Source: Hydra vulgaris | Taxonomy: Eukaryota > Cnidaria > Hydrozoa > Anthoathecata > Hydridae | Length of the DNA: 64,000 bases | Direction of reading: 5' to 3' | NCBI RefSeq assembly: GCF_038396675.1 | Contig: NC_088921.1 | Location: forward strand, 21,337,001-21,401,000 | Part shown: positions 21,798 to 33,981 of the stretch, in pieces | How the letters are laid out: the number at the start of each line of letters is the position of its first letter | How positions within the stretch are numbered: position 1 is the stretch's first letter | Program-made: the position numbers and the translations under genes | The notes under the pieces: generated by a model | Seen by the model: the letters and a program-made list of their open reading frames with translations, nothing else | Databases searched by the model: none | Told to the model about the DNA's origin: nothing

Positions 21798-23850
21798 TTA
21801 GTTTAATTAGGCGAGCTAGTGATCCATACTGTATAAAGAAGGTCTACTGGCCTTCTGAGTGTATTGAGTGTTACCTTGCTACCTCCACGGGTTGCAAGGC
21901 CAAGATTTTCTAAAAAAGTTTTCGGACTTTTAGTTTATTTTTTGAGTGGTTGAGAGTTTTATAGAGATCGTAGATCTCAGTGAGTTTTTTGAGTGTGAGT
22001 GAGTTTTAGTAAGAGGTTGGTTAGACCTCTTTTGAGGTCTACTGGCCTCTGAGTGGCTGAGAATATAATATATACAGGTAGAACTATTTTGCCATGCTAC
22101 TATTAGATCCAAGAAATACCATGGAAATAGATACAGAAATAGCGGCTGCTACAGCCCAGAACAAATGCTCTATTCAAGCTGCAAATAAAACCTATGCACA
22201 AGCAGCAACCAATAACGATAACGCATACGACTATAGCGCCCTAAATAATACTCTCTTATGTAAGGTTAACGCTAAAATTAGCGACAACGATTTCTTAGTT
22301 GCTATTGAAGAGGCCGGATATGATAAATACCTATTCGGATACCAACAAATCCGTAACGGCTCAATAATTGAGATTGTTATGAAAAACGACAAAATTAAAA
22401 AAACGATTCTTGAAAAAGGATTAAATATTAATGGTGTAAACCACCGATTCTACCAATCTACTCCATCGAGAAACATTAGTAAAAAGGTAACTGTTTCCAT
22501 CCTCGGGTTACCAATTGAAAAAAGTAACTATCCTGCTGGTAAATTTCTAGAGCAGCTCGGATACGGAAAACATATTAGAACTAAACCTATATTTAAAAAA
22601 ACACCAAACAACAAAACGCTCTATTACTCCGGTATCATAGTTGCGATTATGGACAAAATAGACAAACCAATCCCAAGGTTTATAAAACTGAATGGGTATG
22701 AGGTTAGGGCAAATTTACAACGGCCAGGAAGATGTGGAAAGCCTCAAAACAAAGTAAACAAAAATCAGAAAAACGAAGACAAATTTGTTTGCAAATCACC
22801 TAGTAGCATTCCCCAAGTTATACCACCTCTAGGAACACAAAATCAGAACATTATTAAAACGACCGAGGATAAGGGAATAGAAAAGGAAACGAATGAACAT
22901 GAGAAGAATTTAGAAATACAAATAACAGTAGAAAATATAGCACTTCAGGCAGCAAACGAAAACAAATTTAGTAAAAACGATAAAGATAATAGCGAAGTCG
23001 ATGAAAGAAATGAAGATGATAATGAACAGGATAGTAGTAAAGTAAGTGATATAGCTAAGAGTAAAGATGCTGATGGCCAAAGTGAAAAAGATGTCTTCAG
23101 CAAAGAAGATGACAATCTGGACAACGTTGAAATACCTACAGAATATAGACACATGTCACATATAGACAAAGTCAATTATAACTGGAAGACCTTTAAAAAT
23201 TTTGACCGACTAAACTGTAGCAAGGAAGAATTACTAAAATTCAGAGCCTTTAAGAAACTCGAATGGGAACAATATAACACTGCAAAAATGAATAAATATA
23301 AATCACTCAAAGACCTAGAAAAAAAAATAGGAAAACTTACACCACTTGGTTTCGAAAAAATGGACTCCAGTGAAATATACTCATTTAATATGAAAGAATT
23401 TAAAAATTTTAACATCAATACCGCAAATATAAATGAAAAGACAAAATATATTGCTTGTAAGAGAGCAGAATGGAAACAACGAAAAAAGGAATTTTTCCAA
23501 TATATTAAAGATCATGAAAGAAAACAAGAAGAACGTAATTTAAAAAAGCAAACGTATCAAGCCAAGAGAGCAAAAATAACACCTTAAGAAGAAAATTAAA
23601 AAGCAACATTTAATAAAAAACAATTTTAAAGAAAACAATTAAAAAAGTATTAAACAAAAAATTATAATGTTATAATGTCGCATCCAAGAGCTACCCTATT
23701 AACATTATTTAACTTAAAAAATATATATCAACAAAAATAAAAATATAAAATTAACAAAACATAATAAAAATATATAACAATTAAAACAAAAATAAAAAAT
23801 ATAAAATAAATAATCAACCTACTAGGCCCTTGGACTAGTTGGTAGATAAA

Positions 23851-23881
<31 letters not shown>
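21798..23881 (+). mobile_element. Family A half-LINE R5 (A1)
   Basis: 5' UTR 21798-22093, ORF1, 3' UTR, poly(A) to about 23881. The duplicate of R1 in the second higher-order block. Confidence 0.94.
22094..23587 (+). CDS. ORF1 protein of family A (A1), full length
   Basis: 497 aa. A pair of compensating indels near 22712-22735 changes RAIYNGQEDVG to RANLQRPGRCG at the end of the second RRM-like domain, which would damage that strand. As R1 and L2 have the normal sequence, this may be a consensus error. Confidence 0.88.
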   Translation: MLLLDPRNTMEIDTEIAAATAQNKCSIQAANKTYAQAATNNDNAYDYSALNNTLLCKVNAKISDNDFLVAIEEAGYDKYLFGYQQIRNGSIIEIVMKNDKIKKTILEKGLNINGVNHRFYQSTPSRNISKKVTVSILGLPIEKSNYPAGKFLEQLGYGKHIRTKPIFKKTPNNKTLYYSGIIVAIMDKIDKPIPRFIKLNGYEVRANLQRPGRCGKPQNKVNKNQKNEDKFVCKSPSSIPQVIPPLGTQNQNIIKTTEDKGIEKETNEHEKNLEIQITVENIALQAANENKFSKNDKDNSEVDERNEDDNEQDSSKVSDIAKSKDADGQSEKDVFSKEDDNLDNVEIPTEYRHMSHIDKVNYNWKTFKNFDRLNCSKEELLKFRAFKKLEWEQYNTAKMNKYKSLKDLEKKIGKLTPLGFEKMDSSEIYSFNMKEFKNFNINTANINEKTKYIACKRAEWKQRKKEFFQYIKDHERKQEERNLKKQTYQAKRAKITP

Positions 23882-23883
<2 letters not shown>

Positions 23884-24262
23884 ATCTGTTATTATCAGTT
23901 TAATATCTGGTACGCCGGCACAGTCCGGCTCATATATTAATCTGATTTTTGGCATTAGGTCATGGGATCATAGGTTTACCTTGCCCTGACCACGGGTTGC
24001 CTCGGCTTTGCACTACTGCTGAGCGCGGCCCAGATTGGAAAAAAGAAAATATCTTCACTTTCAGAGTGTCTAACATCGCTAATGGTCTCAGCTGCTGCTG
24101 CTGATGATGCTGCTGATGATGACGACGACGAAAATGATTAGACGTTCTAATTCAAACCACAAGTACATTGTTGAAGACGGCGTCAGTCCGACTATGTCTG
24201 CAGTGTTCAGTTATCGCTTCTCGGCCTAATGGCTAAGATCAAGTGTAGTATCTGTTCTTATC

Positions 24263-26342
24263 TTAGTTTAATTAGGCGAGCTAGTGATCCATACTGTATA
24301 AAGAAGGTCTACTGGCCTTCTGAGTGTATTGAGTGTTACCTTGCTACCTCCACGGGTTGCAAGGCCAAGATTTTCTAAAAAAGTTTTCGGACTTTTAGTT
24401 TATTTTTTGAGTGGTTGAGAGTTTTATAGAGATCGTAGATCTCAGTGAGTTTTTTGAGTGTGAGTGAGTTTTAGTAAGAGGTTGGTTAGACCTCTTTTGA
24501 GGTCTACTGGCCTCTGAGTGGCTGAGAATATAATATATACAGGTAGAACTATTTTGCCATGCTACTATTAGATCCAAGAAATACCATGGAAATAGATACA
24601 GAAATAGCGGCTGCTACAGCCCAGAACAAATGCTCTATTCAAGCTGCAAATAAAACCTATGCACAAGCAGCAACCAATAACGATAACGCATACGACTATA
24701 GCGCCCTAAATAATACTCTCTTATGTAAGGTTAACGCTAAAATTAGCGACAACGATTTCTTAGTTGCTATTGAAGAGGCCGGATATGATAAATACCTATT
24801 CGGATACCAACAAATCCGTAACGGCTCAATAATTGAGATTGTTATGAAAAACGACAAAATTAAAAAAACGATTCTTGAAAAAGGATTAAATATTAATGGT
24901 GTAAACCACCGATTCTACCAATCTACTCCATCGAGAAACATTAGTAAAAAGGTAACTGTTTCCATCCTCGGGTTACCAATTGAAAAAAGTAACTATCCTG
25001 CTGGTAAATTTCTAGAGCAGCTCGGATACGGAAAACATATTAGAACTAAACCTATATTTAAAAAAACACCAAACAACAAAACGCTCTATTACTCCGGTAT
25101 CATAGTTGCGATTATGGACAAAATAGACAAACCAATCCCAAGGTTTATAAAACTGAATGGGTATGAGGTTAGGGCAATCTACAACGGCCAGGAAGATGTG
25201 GGAAAGCCTCAAAACAAAGTAAACAAAAATCAGAAAAACGAAGACAAATTTGTTTGCAAATAAACTATTTGATTCCCCCATGTTATACCACCTCTAGGAA
25301 CACAAAATCAGAACATTATTAAAACGACCGAGGATAAGGGAATAGAAAAGGAAACGAATGAACATGAGAAGAATTTAGAAATACAAATAACAGTAGAAAA
25401 TATAGCACTTCAGGCAGCAAACGAAAACAAATTTAGTAAAAACGATAAAGATAATAGCGAAGTCGATGAAAGAAATGAAGATGATAATGAACAGGATAGT
25501 AGTAAAGTAAGTGATATAGCTAAGAGTAAAGATGCTGATGGCCAAAGTGAAAAAGATGTCTTCAGCAAAGAAGATGACAATCTGGACAACGTTGAAATAC
25601 CTACAGAATATAGACACATGTCACATATAGACAAAGTCAATTATAACTGGAAGACCTTTAAAAATTTTGACCGACTAAACTGTAGCAAGGAAGAATTACT
25701 AAAATTCAGAGCCTTTAAGAAACTCGAATGGGAACAATATAACACTGCAAAAATGAATAAATATAAATCACTCAAAGACCTAGAAAAAAAAAGAGGAAAA
25801 CTTACACCACTTGGTTTCGAAAAAATGGACTCCAGTGAAATATACTCATTTAATATGAAAGAATTTAAAAATTTTAACATCAATACCGCAAATATAAATG
25901 AAAAGACAAAATATATTGCTTGTAAGAGAGCAGAATGGAAACAACGAAAAAAGGAATTTTTCCAATATATTAAAGATCATGAAAGAAAACAAGAAGAACG
26001 TAATTTAAAAAAGCAAACGTATCAAGCCAAGAGAGCAAAAATAACACCTTAAGAAGAAAATTAAAAAGCAACATTTAATAAAAAACAATTTTAAAGAAAA
26101 CAATTAAAAAAGTATTAAACAAAAAATTATAATGTTATAATGTCGCATCCAAGAGCTACCCTATTAACATTATTTAACTTAAAAAATATATATCAACAAA
26201 AATAAAAATATAAAATTAACAAAACATAATAAAAATATATAACAATTAAAACAAAAATAAAAAATATAAAATAAATAATCAACCTACTAGGCCCTTGGAC
26301 TAGTTGGTAGATAAAATAAAAAAAAAAAAAAAAAAAAAAAAA
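24263..26342 (+). mobile_element. Family A half-LINE R6 (A1)
   Basis: 5' UTR 24263-24558, ORF1, 3' UTR, poly(A) to 26342. The duplicate of R2 in the second block, with KKRGK. Confidence 0.94.
24559..26052 (+). pseudogene. ORF1 of R6, one premature stop
   Basis: In frame over 497 codons but with TAA at 25261-25263, inside a cluster of changes (25261-25283) in the linker after the second RRM-like domain. Neither R2 nor L1 has it. Confidence 0.89.
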
Positions 26343-26673
26343 GTATAGGGTGTTTTCAGTTTAATATGTGGTACGCCGGCACCGTCCGGCTCATATATTA
26401 ATCTGATTTTTGGCATTAGGTCATGGGATCATAGGTTTACCTTGCCCTGACCACGGGTTGCCTCGGCTTTGCACTACTGCTGAGCGCGGCCCAGATTGGA
26501 AAAAAGAAAATATCTTCACTTTCAGAGTGTCTAACATCGCTAATGGTCTCAGCTGCTGCTGCTGATGATGCTGCTGATGATGACGACGACGAAAATGATT
26601 AGACGTTCTAATTCAAACCACAAGTACATTGTTGAAGACGGCGTCAGTCCGACTATGTCTGCAGTGTTCAGTT

Positions 26674-26863
26674 ATCGCTTCTCGGCCTAATGGCTAAGAT
26701 CAAGTGTAGTATCTGTTCTTATCAGTTTAATATCTGGTACGCCGGCACAGTCCGGCTCATATATTAATCTGATTTTTGGCATTAGGTCATGGGATCATAG
26801 GTTTACCTTGCCCTGACCACGGGTTGCCTCGGCTTTGCACTACTGCTGAGCGCGGCCCAGATT
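26674..26863 (+). ncRNA. U2: U2 snRNA gene
   Basis: Full copy between the genes split by R6 and R7, matching 13898 in the first higher-order block. Confidence 0.95.
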
Positions 26864-27089
26864 GGAAAAAAGAAAATATCTTCACTTTCAGAGTGTCTAA
26901 CATCGCTAATGGTCTCAGCTGCTGCTGCTGATGATGCTGCTGATGATGACGACGACGAAAATGATTAGACGTTCTAATTCAAACCACAAGTACATTGTTG
27001 AAGACGGCGTCAGTCCGACTATGTCTGCAGTGTTCAGTTATCGCTTCTCGGCCTAATGGCTAAGATCAAGTGTAGTATCTGTTCTTATC

Positions 27090-29147
27090 TTAGTTTAATT
27101 AGGCGAGCTAGTGATCCATACTTGTATAAAGAAGGTCTACTGGCCTTCTGAGTGTATTGAGTGTTACCTTGCTCCACGGGTTGCAAGGTTAAGTTTTTCT
27201 GAAAAAGTTTTCGGACTTTTAGTTTATTTTTTGAGTGGTTGAGAGTTTAATAGAGATCGTAGATCTCAGTGAGTTTGTTTAGTGTGAGTGAGTTTTAGTA
27301 AGAGGTTGGTTAGACCTCTTTTGAGGTCTACTGGCCTCTGAGTGGCTGAGAATATAATATATACAGGTAGAACTATTTTGCCATGCTACTATTAGATCCA
27401 AGAAATACCATGGAAATAGATACAGAAATAGCGGCTGCTACAGCCCAGAACAAATGCTATATGCAAGCTGCAAACAAAACCTATGCACAAGCAGCAACCA
27501 ATAACGATAACGCATACGACTATAGCGCCCTAAATAATACTCTCTTATGTAAGGTTAACGCTAAAATTAGCGACAACGATTTCTTAGTTGCTATTGAAGA
27601 GGCCGGATATGATAAATACCTATTCGGATACCAACAAATCCGTAACGGCTCAATAATTGAGATCGTTATGAAAAACGACAAAATTAAAAAAACGATTCTT
27701 GAAAAAGGATTAAATATTAATGGTGCAAACCACCGATTCTACCAATCTACTCCATCGAGAAACATTAGTAAAAAGGTAACTGTTTCCATCCTCGGGTTAC
27801 CAATTGAAAAAAGTAATTATCCTGCTGGTAAATTTCTAGAACAGCTCGGATACGGAAAACATATTAAAACTAAACCCATATTTAAAAAAACACCAAACAA
27901 CAAAACGCTCTATTACTCCGGCATCATAGTTGCGATTATGGACAAATTAGAAAAACCAATTCCAAGGTTTATAAAACTGAATGGGTATGAGGTTAGAGCA
28001 ATCTACAACGGCCAGGAAGATGTGGGAAAGCCACAAAACAAAGTAAACAAGAATCAGAAAAACGAAGACAAAGTTGTTTGCAAATCACCTAGTAGCATTC
28101 CCCAAGTTATACCACCTCTAGGAACACAAAATCAGAACATTATTAAAACGACCGAGGAGAAGGGAATAGAAAAGGAAACGAATGAACATGAGAAGAATTT
28201 AGAAATACAAATAACAGTAGAAAATATAGCACTTCAGGCAGCAAACGAAAACAAATTTAGTAAAAACGATGAAGATAATAGCGAAGTCGATGAAAGAAAT
28301 GAAGATGATAATGAACAGGATAGTAGTAAAGTAAGTGATATAGCTAAGAGTAAAGATGCTGATGGCCAAAGTGAAAAAGATGTCTTTAGCAAAGAAGATG
28401 ACAATCTGGACAACGTGGAAATACCTACAGAATATAGACACATGTCACATATAGACAAAGTCAATTATAACTGGAAGAGCTTTAAAAATTTTGACCGACT
28501 AAACTGTAGCAAGGAAGAATTATTAAAATTCAAAGCCTTTAAGAAACTCGAATGGGAACAATATAACACTGCAAAAATGAATAAATATAAATCACTCAAA
28601 GACCTAGAAAAAAAAATAGGAAAACTTACACCACTTGGTTTCGAAAAAATGGACTCCAGTGAAATATACTCATTTAATATGAAAGAATTTAAAAATTTTA
28701 ACATCAATACCGCAAATATAAATGAAAAGACAAAATATATTGCTTGTAAGAGAGCAGAATGGAAACAACTGAAAAAAGGAATTTTTTAAATATATTAAAG
28801 ATCATGAAAGAAAACAAGAAGAACGTAATTTAAAAAAGCAAACGTATCATGCCAAGAGAGCAAAAATAACACCTTAAGAAGAAAATTAAAAAGCGACATT
28901 AAATAAAAAACAAATTTAAAGAAAACAATTAAAAAAGTATTAAACAAAAAATTATGATGTTATAATGTCGCATCCAAGAGCTACCTTATTAACATTATGT
29001 TACTTAAAAAAATATATCAACAAAAATAAAAATATAAAATTAACAAAACATAATAAAAATATATAACAATTAAAACAAAAATAAAAAATATAAAATAAAT
29101 AATCAACCTACTAGGGCCTTGGACTAGTTGGTAGATAATAGAAAAAA
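27090..29147 (+). mobile_element. Family A half-LINE R7 (A2)
   Basis: 5' UTR 27090-27382 (lacking four bases of the U2-like motif), ORF1, 3' UTR. It ends in only six A, against about 25-35 in the other copies; its partner R3 has a long tail, so the tail contracted here. Confidence 0.94.
27383..28877 (+). pseudogene. ORF1 of R7, frameshift near the C-terminus
   Basis: Open for 464 codons of normal sequence. One extra T near 28770 (CAACTGAAAAAAGG) shifts the frame and ends the protein at 468 aa, losing about the last 33 residues of the charged C-terminal helix. Private residue A in NINGANHRF. Confidence 0.89.
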
Positions 29148-29477
29148 GTATCTGTTCTTATCAGTTTAATATCTGGTACGCCGGCACAGTCCGGCTCATA
29201 TATTAATCTGATTTTTGGCATTAGGTCATGGGATCATTGGTTTACCTTGCCCTGACCACGGGTTGCCTCGGCTTTGCACTACTGCTGAGCGCGGCCCAGA
29301 TTAGAAAAATAAATTATCTTCACTTTCAGAGTGTCTAACATCGCTAATGGTCTCAGCTGCTGCTGCTGATGATGCTGCTGATGATGACGACGACGAAAAT
29401 GATTAGACGTTCTAATTCAAACCACAAGTACATTGTTGAAGACGGCGTCAGTCCGACTATGTCTGCAGTGTTCAGTT

Positions 29478-29668
29478 ATCGCTTCTCGGCCTAATGGCTA
29501 AGATCAAGTGTAGTATCTGTTCTTATCAGTTTAATATCTGGTACGCCGGCACAGTCCGGCTCATATATTAATCTGATTTTTGGCATTAGGTCATGGGATC
29601 ATAGGTTTACCTTGCCCTGACCACGGGTTGCCTCGGCTTTGCACTACTGCGCCAGCGCGGCCCAGATT
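29478..29668 (+). ncRNA. U2: U2 snRNA gene
   Basis: Full copy with GCGCCAGCGCGG in place of GCTGAGCGCGG on the 3' side of stem IV. Confidence 0.92.
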
Positions 29669-29843
29669 GGAAAAAGAAAATATCTTCACTTTCAGAGTGT
29701 CTAACATCGCTAATGGTCTCAGCTGCTGCTGCTGATGATGCTGCTGATGATGACGACGACGAAAATGATTAGACGTTCTAATTCAAACCACAAGTACATT
29801 GTTGAAGACGGCGTCAGTCCGACTATGTCTGCAGTGTTCAGTT

Positions 29844-30033
29844 ATCGCTTCTCGGCCTAATGGCTAAGATCAAGTGTAGTATCTGTTCTTATCAGTATAA
29901 TATCTGGTACGCCGGCACAGTCCGGCTCATATATTAATCTGATTTTTGGCATTAGGTCATGGGATCATAGGTTTACCTTGCCCTGACCACGGGTTGCCTC
30001 GGCTTTGCACTACTGCTGAGCGCGGCCCAGATT
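29844..30033 (+). ncRNA. U2: U2 snRNA gene
   Basis: Full copy with the AGTATAAT variant shared only with 17093. Confidence 0.95.
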
Positions 30034-30209
30034 GGAAAAAAGAAAATATCTTCACTTTCAGAGTGTCTAACATCGCTAATGGTCTCAGCTGCTGCTGCTG
30101 ATGATGCTGCTGATGATGACGACGACGAAAATGATTAGACGTTCTAATTCAAACCACAAGTACATTGTTGAAGACGGCGTCAGTCCGACTATGTCTGCAG
30201 TGTTCAGTT

Positions 30210-30399
30210 ATCGCTTCTCGGCCTAATGGCTAAGATCAAGTGTAGTATCTGTTCTTATCAGTTTAATATCTGGTACGCCGGCACAGTCCGGCTCATATAT
30301 TAATCTGATTTTTGGCATTAGGTCATGGGATCATAGGTTTACCTTGCCCTGACCACGGGTTGCCTCGGCTTTGCACTACTGCTGAGCGCGGCCCAGATT
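30210..30399 (+). ncRNA. U2: U2 snRNA gene
   Basis: Full copy; no difference noticed. Confidence 0.95.
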
Positions 30400-30575
30400 G
30401 GAAAAAAGAAAATATCTTCACTTTCAGAGTGTCTAACATCGCTAATGGTCTCAGCTGCTGCTGCTGATGATGCTGCTGATGATGACGACGACGAAAATGA
30501 TTAGACGTTCTAATTCAAACCACAAGTACATTGTTGAAGACGGCGTCAGTCCGACTATGTCTGCAGTGTTCAGTT

Positions 30576-30765
30576 ATCGCTTCTCGGCCTAATGGCTAAG
30601 ATCAAGTGTAGTATCTGTTCTTATCAGTTTAATATCTGGTACGCCGGCACAGTCCGGCTCATATATTAATCTGATTTTTGGCATTAGGTCATGGGATCAT
30701 AGGTTTACCTTGCCCTGACCACGGGTTGCCTCGGCTTTGCACTACTGCTGAGCGCGGCCCAGATT
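30576..30765 (+). ncRNA. U2: U2 snRNA gene
   Basis: Full copy; no difference noticed. Confidence 0.95.
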
Positions 30766-30941
30766 GGAAAAAAGAAAATATCTTCACTTTCAGAGTGTCT
30801 AACATCGCTAATGGTCTCAGCTGCTGCTGCTGATGATGCTGCTGATGATGACGACGACGAAAATGATTAGACGTTCTAATTCAAACCACAAGTACATTGT
30901 TGAAGACGGCGTCAGTCCGACTATGTCTGCAGTGTTCAGTT

Positions 30942-31131
30942 ATCGCTTCTCGGCCTAATGGCTAAGATCAAGTGTAGTATCTGTTCTTATCAGTTTAATA
31001 TCTGGTACGCCGGCACAGTCCGGCTCATATATTAATCTGATTTTTGGCATTAGGTCATGGGATCATAGGTTTACCTTGCCCTGACCACGGGTTGCCTCGG
31101 CTTTGCACTACTGCTGAGCGCGGCCCAGATT
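30942..31131 (+). ncRNA. U2: U2 snRNA gene
   Basis: Full copy; no difference noticed. The matching copy in block 1 (18189) has a stem IV loop change that this one lacks. Confidence 0.95.
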
Positions 31132-31358
31132 GGAAAAAAGAAAATATCTTCACTTTCAGAGTGTCTAACATCGCTAATGGTCTCAGCTGCTGCTGCTGAT
31201 GATGCTGCTGATGATGACGACGACGAAAATGATTAGACGTTCTAATTCAAACCACAAGTACATTGTTGAAGACGGCGTCAGTCCGACTATGTCTGCAGTG
31301 TTCAGTTATCGCTTCCGCGCCTAATGGCTAAGATCAAGTGTAGTATCTGTTCTTAATC

Positions 31359-33456
31359 TTAGTTTAATTAGGCGAGCTAGTGATCCATACTTGTATAAAG
31401 AAGGTCTACTGGCCTTCTGAGTGTATTGAGTGTTACCTTGCTCCCTCCACGGGTTGCAAGGTTAAGTTTTTCTGAAAAAGTTTTCGGACTTTTAGTTTAT
31501 TTTTTGAGTGGTTGAGAGTTTAATAGAGATCGTAGATCTCAGTGAGTTTGTTTAGTGTGAGTGAGTTTTATTAAGAGGTTGGTTAGACCTCTTTTGAGGT
31601 CTACTGGCCTCTGAGTGGCTGAGAATATAATATATACAGGTAGAACTATTTTGCCATGCTACTATTAGATCCAAGAAATACCATGGAAATAGATACAGAA
31701 ATAGCGGCTGCTACAGCCCAGAACAAATGCTATATGCAAGCTGCAAACAAAACCTATGCACAAGCAGCAACCAATAACGATAACGCATACGACTATAGCG
31801 CCCTAAATAATACTCTCTTATGTAAGGTTAACGCTAAAATTAGCGACAACGATTTCTTAGTTGCTATTGAAGAGGCCGGATATGATAAATACCTATTCGG
31901 ATACCAACAAATCCGTAACGGCTCAATAATTGAGATCGTTATGAAAAACGACAAAATTAAAAAAACGATTCTTGAAAAAGGATTAAATATTAATGGTGTA
32001 AACCACCGATTCTACCAATCTACTCCATCGAGAAACATTAGTAAAAAGGTAACTGTTTCCATCCTCGGGTTACCAATTGAAAAAAGTAATTATCCTGCTG
32101 GTAAATTTCTAGAACAGCTCGGATACGGAAAACATATTAAAACTAAACCTATATTTAAAAAAACACCAAACAACAAATCGCTCTATTACTCCGGCATCAT
32201 AGTTGCGATTATGGACAAATTAGAAAAACCAATTCCAAGGTTTATAAAACTGAATGGGTATGAGGTTAGGGCAATCTACAACGGCCAGGAAGATGTGGGA
32301 AAGCCACAAAACAAAGTAAACCCGAATCAGAAAAACGAAGACAAAGTTGTTTGCGAATCAACTAGTAGCATTCACCAAGTTATACCACCTATAGAAACAC
32401 AAAATCGGAATATTATTAAAACGACCGAGGATATGGGAATAGAAAAGGAAACGAATGAACATGAGAAGAATTTAGAAATACAAATAACAGTAGAAAATAT
32501 AGAACTTCAGGCAGCAAACGAAAACAGAATTAGTAAAAACGATGAAGATAATAGCGAAGTCGATGAAAGAAATGAAAATGATAATGAACAGGATAGTAGT
32601 AAAGTAAGTGATATAGCTAAGAGTAAAGATGCTGATGGCCAAAGTGAAAAAGATGTCTTCAGCAAAGAAGATGACAATCTGGACAACGTGGAAATACCTA
32701 CAGAATATAGACACATGTCACATATAGACAAGGTCAATTATAACTGGAAGACCTTTAAAAATTTTGACCGACTAAACTGTAGCAAGGAAGAATTACTAAA
32801 ATTTAAAGCCTTTAAGAAACTCGAATGGCAACAATATAACACTGCAAAAATGAATTACTATAAATCACTCAAAGATCTGGAAAAAAAAATAGGAAAAATT
32901 ACACCACTTATTTTCGAAAAAATGGACTCCAGTGAAATATATTCATTTAATATGAAAGAATTTAAAAATTTTAACATCAAAACCGCAGATAACACCGAAA
33001 AGACAAAATATACTGCTTGTAAAAGGGCAGAATGGAAACAACGAAAGAAGGAATTTTTCCAATATATTAAAGATCATGAAAGAAAACAAGAAGAACGTAA
33101 TTTAAAAAAGCAAACGTATCAAGCCAAGAGAGCAAAAATAACACCTTAAAAAGAAAATTAAAAAGCAGCATTAAATAAAAAAATTTTAAACAAAACAATT
33201 AAAAAAGTATTAAACAAAAAATTATGATGTTATAATGTCGCATCCAAGAGCTACCTTATTAACATTATTTAACTTGAAAAAAAATATCAACAAAAATAAA
33301 AATATAAAATTAACAAAACATAATAAAAATATAAAACAATTAAAACAAAAACAAAAAAATATAAAATAAATAATCAACCTACTAGGGCCTTGGACTAGTT
33401 GGTGGATAAAAGAAAAAAAAAAAAAAAAAAAAACAAAAAAAAAAAAAAAAAAAAAA
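31359..33456 (+). mobile_element. Family A half-LINE R8 (A3)
   Basis: 5' UTR 31359-31655, intact ORF1, 3' UTR, A-rich tail 33411-33456 interrupted by a C. It occupies the same place as R4 in the higher-order block. Confidence 0.95.
31656..33149 (+). CDS. ORF1 protein of family A (A3), intact
   Basis: 497 aa, same layout as R9. It differs from R4 by K against R in HIKTKP, I against V in PPIETQ, and L against T in IELQAAN, while sharing NNKSLYY with it. Confidence 0.92.
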   Translation: MLLLDPRNTMEIDTEIAAATAQNKCYMQAANKTYAQAATNNDNAYDYSALNNTLLCKVNAKISDNDFLVAIEEAGYDKYLFGYQQIRNGSIIEIVMKNDKIKKTILEKGLNINGVNHRFYQSTPSRNISKKVTVSILGLPIEKSNYPAGKFLEQLGYGKHIKTKPIFKKTPNNKSLYYSGIIVAIMDKLEKPIPRFIKLNGYEVRAIYNGQEDVGKPQNKVNPNQKNEDKVVCESTSSIHQVIPPIETQNRNIIKTTEDMGIEKETNEHEKNLEIQITVENIELQAANENRISKNDEDNSEVDERNENDNEQDSSKVSDIAKSKDADGQSEKDVFSKEDDNLDNVEIPTEYRHMSHIDKVNYNWKTFKNFDRLNCSKEELLKFKAFKKLEWQQYNTAKMNYYKSLKDLEKKIGKITPLIFEKMDSSEIYSFNMKEFKNFNIKTADNTEKTKYTACKRAEWKQRKKEFFQYIKDHERKQEERNLKKQTYQAKRAKITP

Positions 33457-33981
33457 GTATCTGTTCTTATCAGTTTAATATCTGGTACGCCGGCACAGTC
33501 CGGCTCATATATTAATCTGATTTTTGGCATTAGGTCATGGGATCATAGGTTTACCTTGCCCTGACCACGGGTTGCCTCGGCTTTGCACTACTGCTGAGCG
33601 CGGCCCAGATTGGAAAAAAGAAAATATCTTCACTTTCAGAGTGTCTAACATCGCTAATGGTCTCAGCTGCTGCTGCTGATGATGCTGCTGATGATGACGA
33701 CGACGAAAATGATTAGACGTTCTAATTCAAACCACAAGTACATTGTTGAAGACGGCGTCAGTCCGACTATGTCTGCAGTGTTCAGTTATCGCTTCTCGGC
33801 CTAATGGCTAAGATCAAGAGTGGTACACTCTGATTTATTAGTATTAGTACGAGCTAGTGGTTATATAGGGTATATAGAGTGTATAGGGTGAATTGAGATT
33901 TAAGGAGGGTGTTAGTGGTGTCTTGAGGGGGACTAGTATTTACAGTAATTTTGAGTACTGTTGTACGTTGTCAAAATCATT

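Larger units (their letters stand above)
21748..24036 (+). pseudogene. U2 gene split by element R5
   Basis: 5' half 21748-21797, 3' half from about 23882 to 24036. The 3' copy of the target site is altered (TTATCTGTTATTATC). Confidence 0.93.
24213..26497 (+). pseudogene. U2 gene split by element R6
   Basis: 5' half 24213-24262, 3' half 26343-26497. The 3' target copy is strongly altered (GTATAGGGTGTTTTCAG). Confidence 0.92.
27040..29302 (+). pseudogene. U2 gene split by element R7
   Basis: 5' half 27040-27089, 3' half 29148-29302. Confidence 0.94.
29148..31358 (+). repeat. U2 tandem run, five full genes
   Basis: Counterpart of 16396-18604 in the second higher-order block. Unit starts: 29478, 29844, 30210, 30576, 30942. 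Confidence 0.95.
21798..33456 (+). repeat. Higher-order repeat, copy 2
   Basis: Order: R5 (A1), R6 (A1, KKRGK), R7 (A2), five U2 genes, R8 (A3). R4 and R8 alone share NNKSLYY in ORF1 and GGTGG near the 3' end, which supports common descent, although their 5' UTRs and parts of ORF1 differ, as after gene conversion. Block duplication, probably by unequal exchange, explains much of the copy number of family A here. Confidence 0.86.
31308..33611 (+). pseudogene. U2 gene split by element R8
   Basis: 5' half 31308-31358, with an extra A in the target site (TTAATC) and CTTCCGCGCC in stem I. 3' half 33457-33611. Confidence 0.94.
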
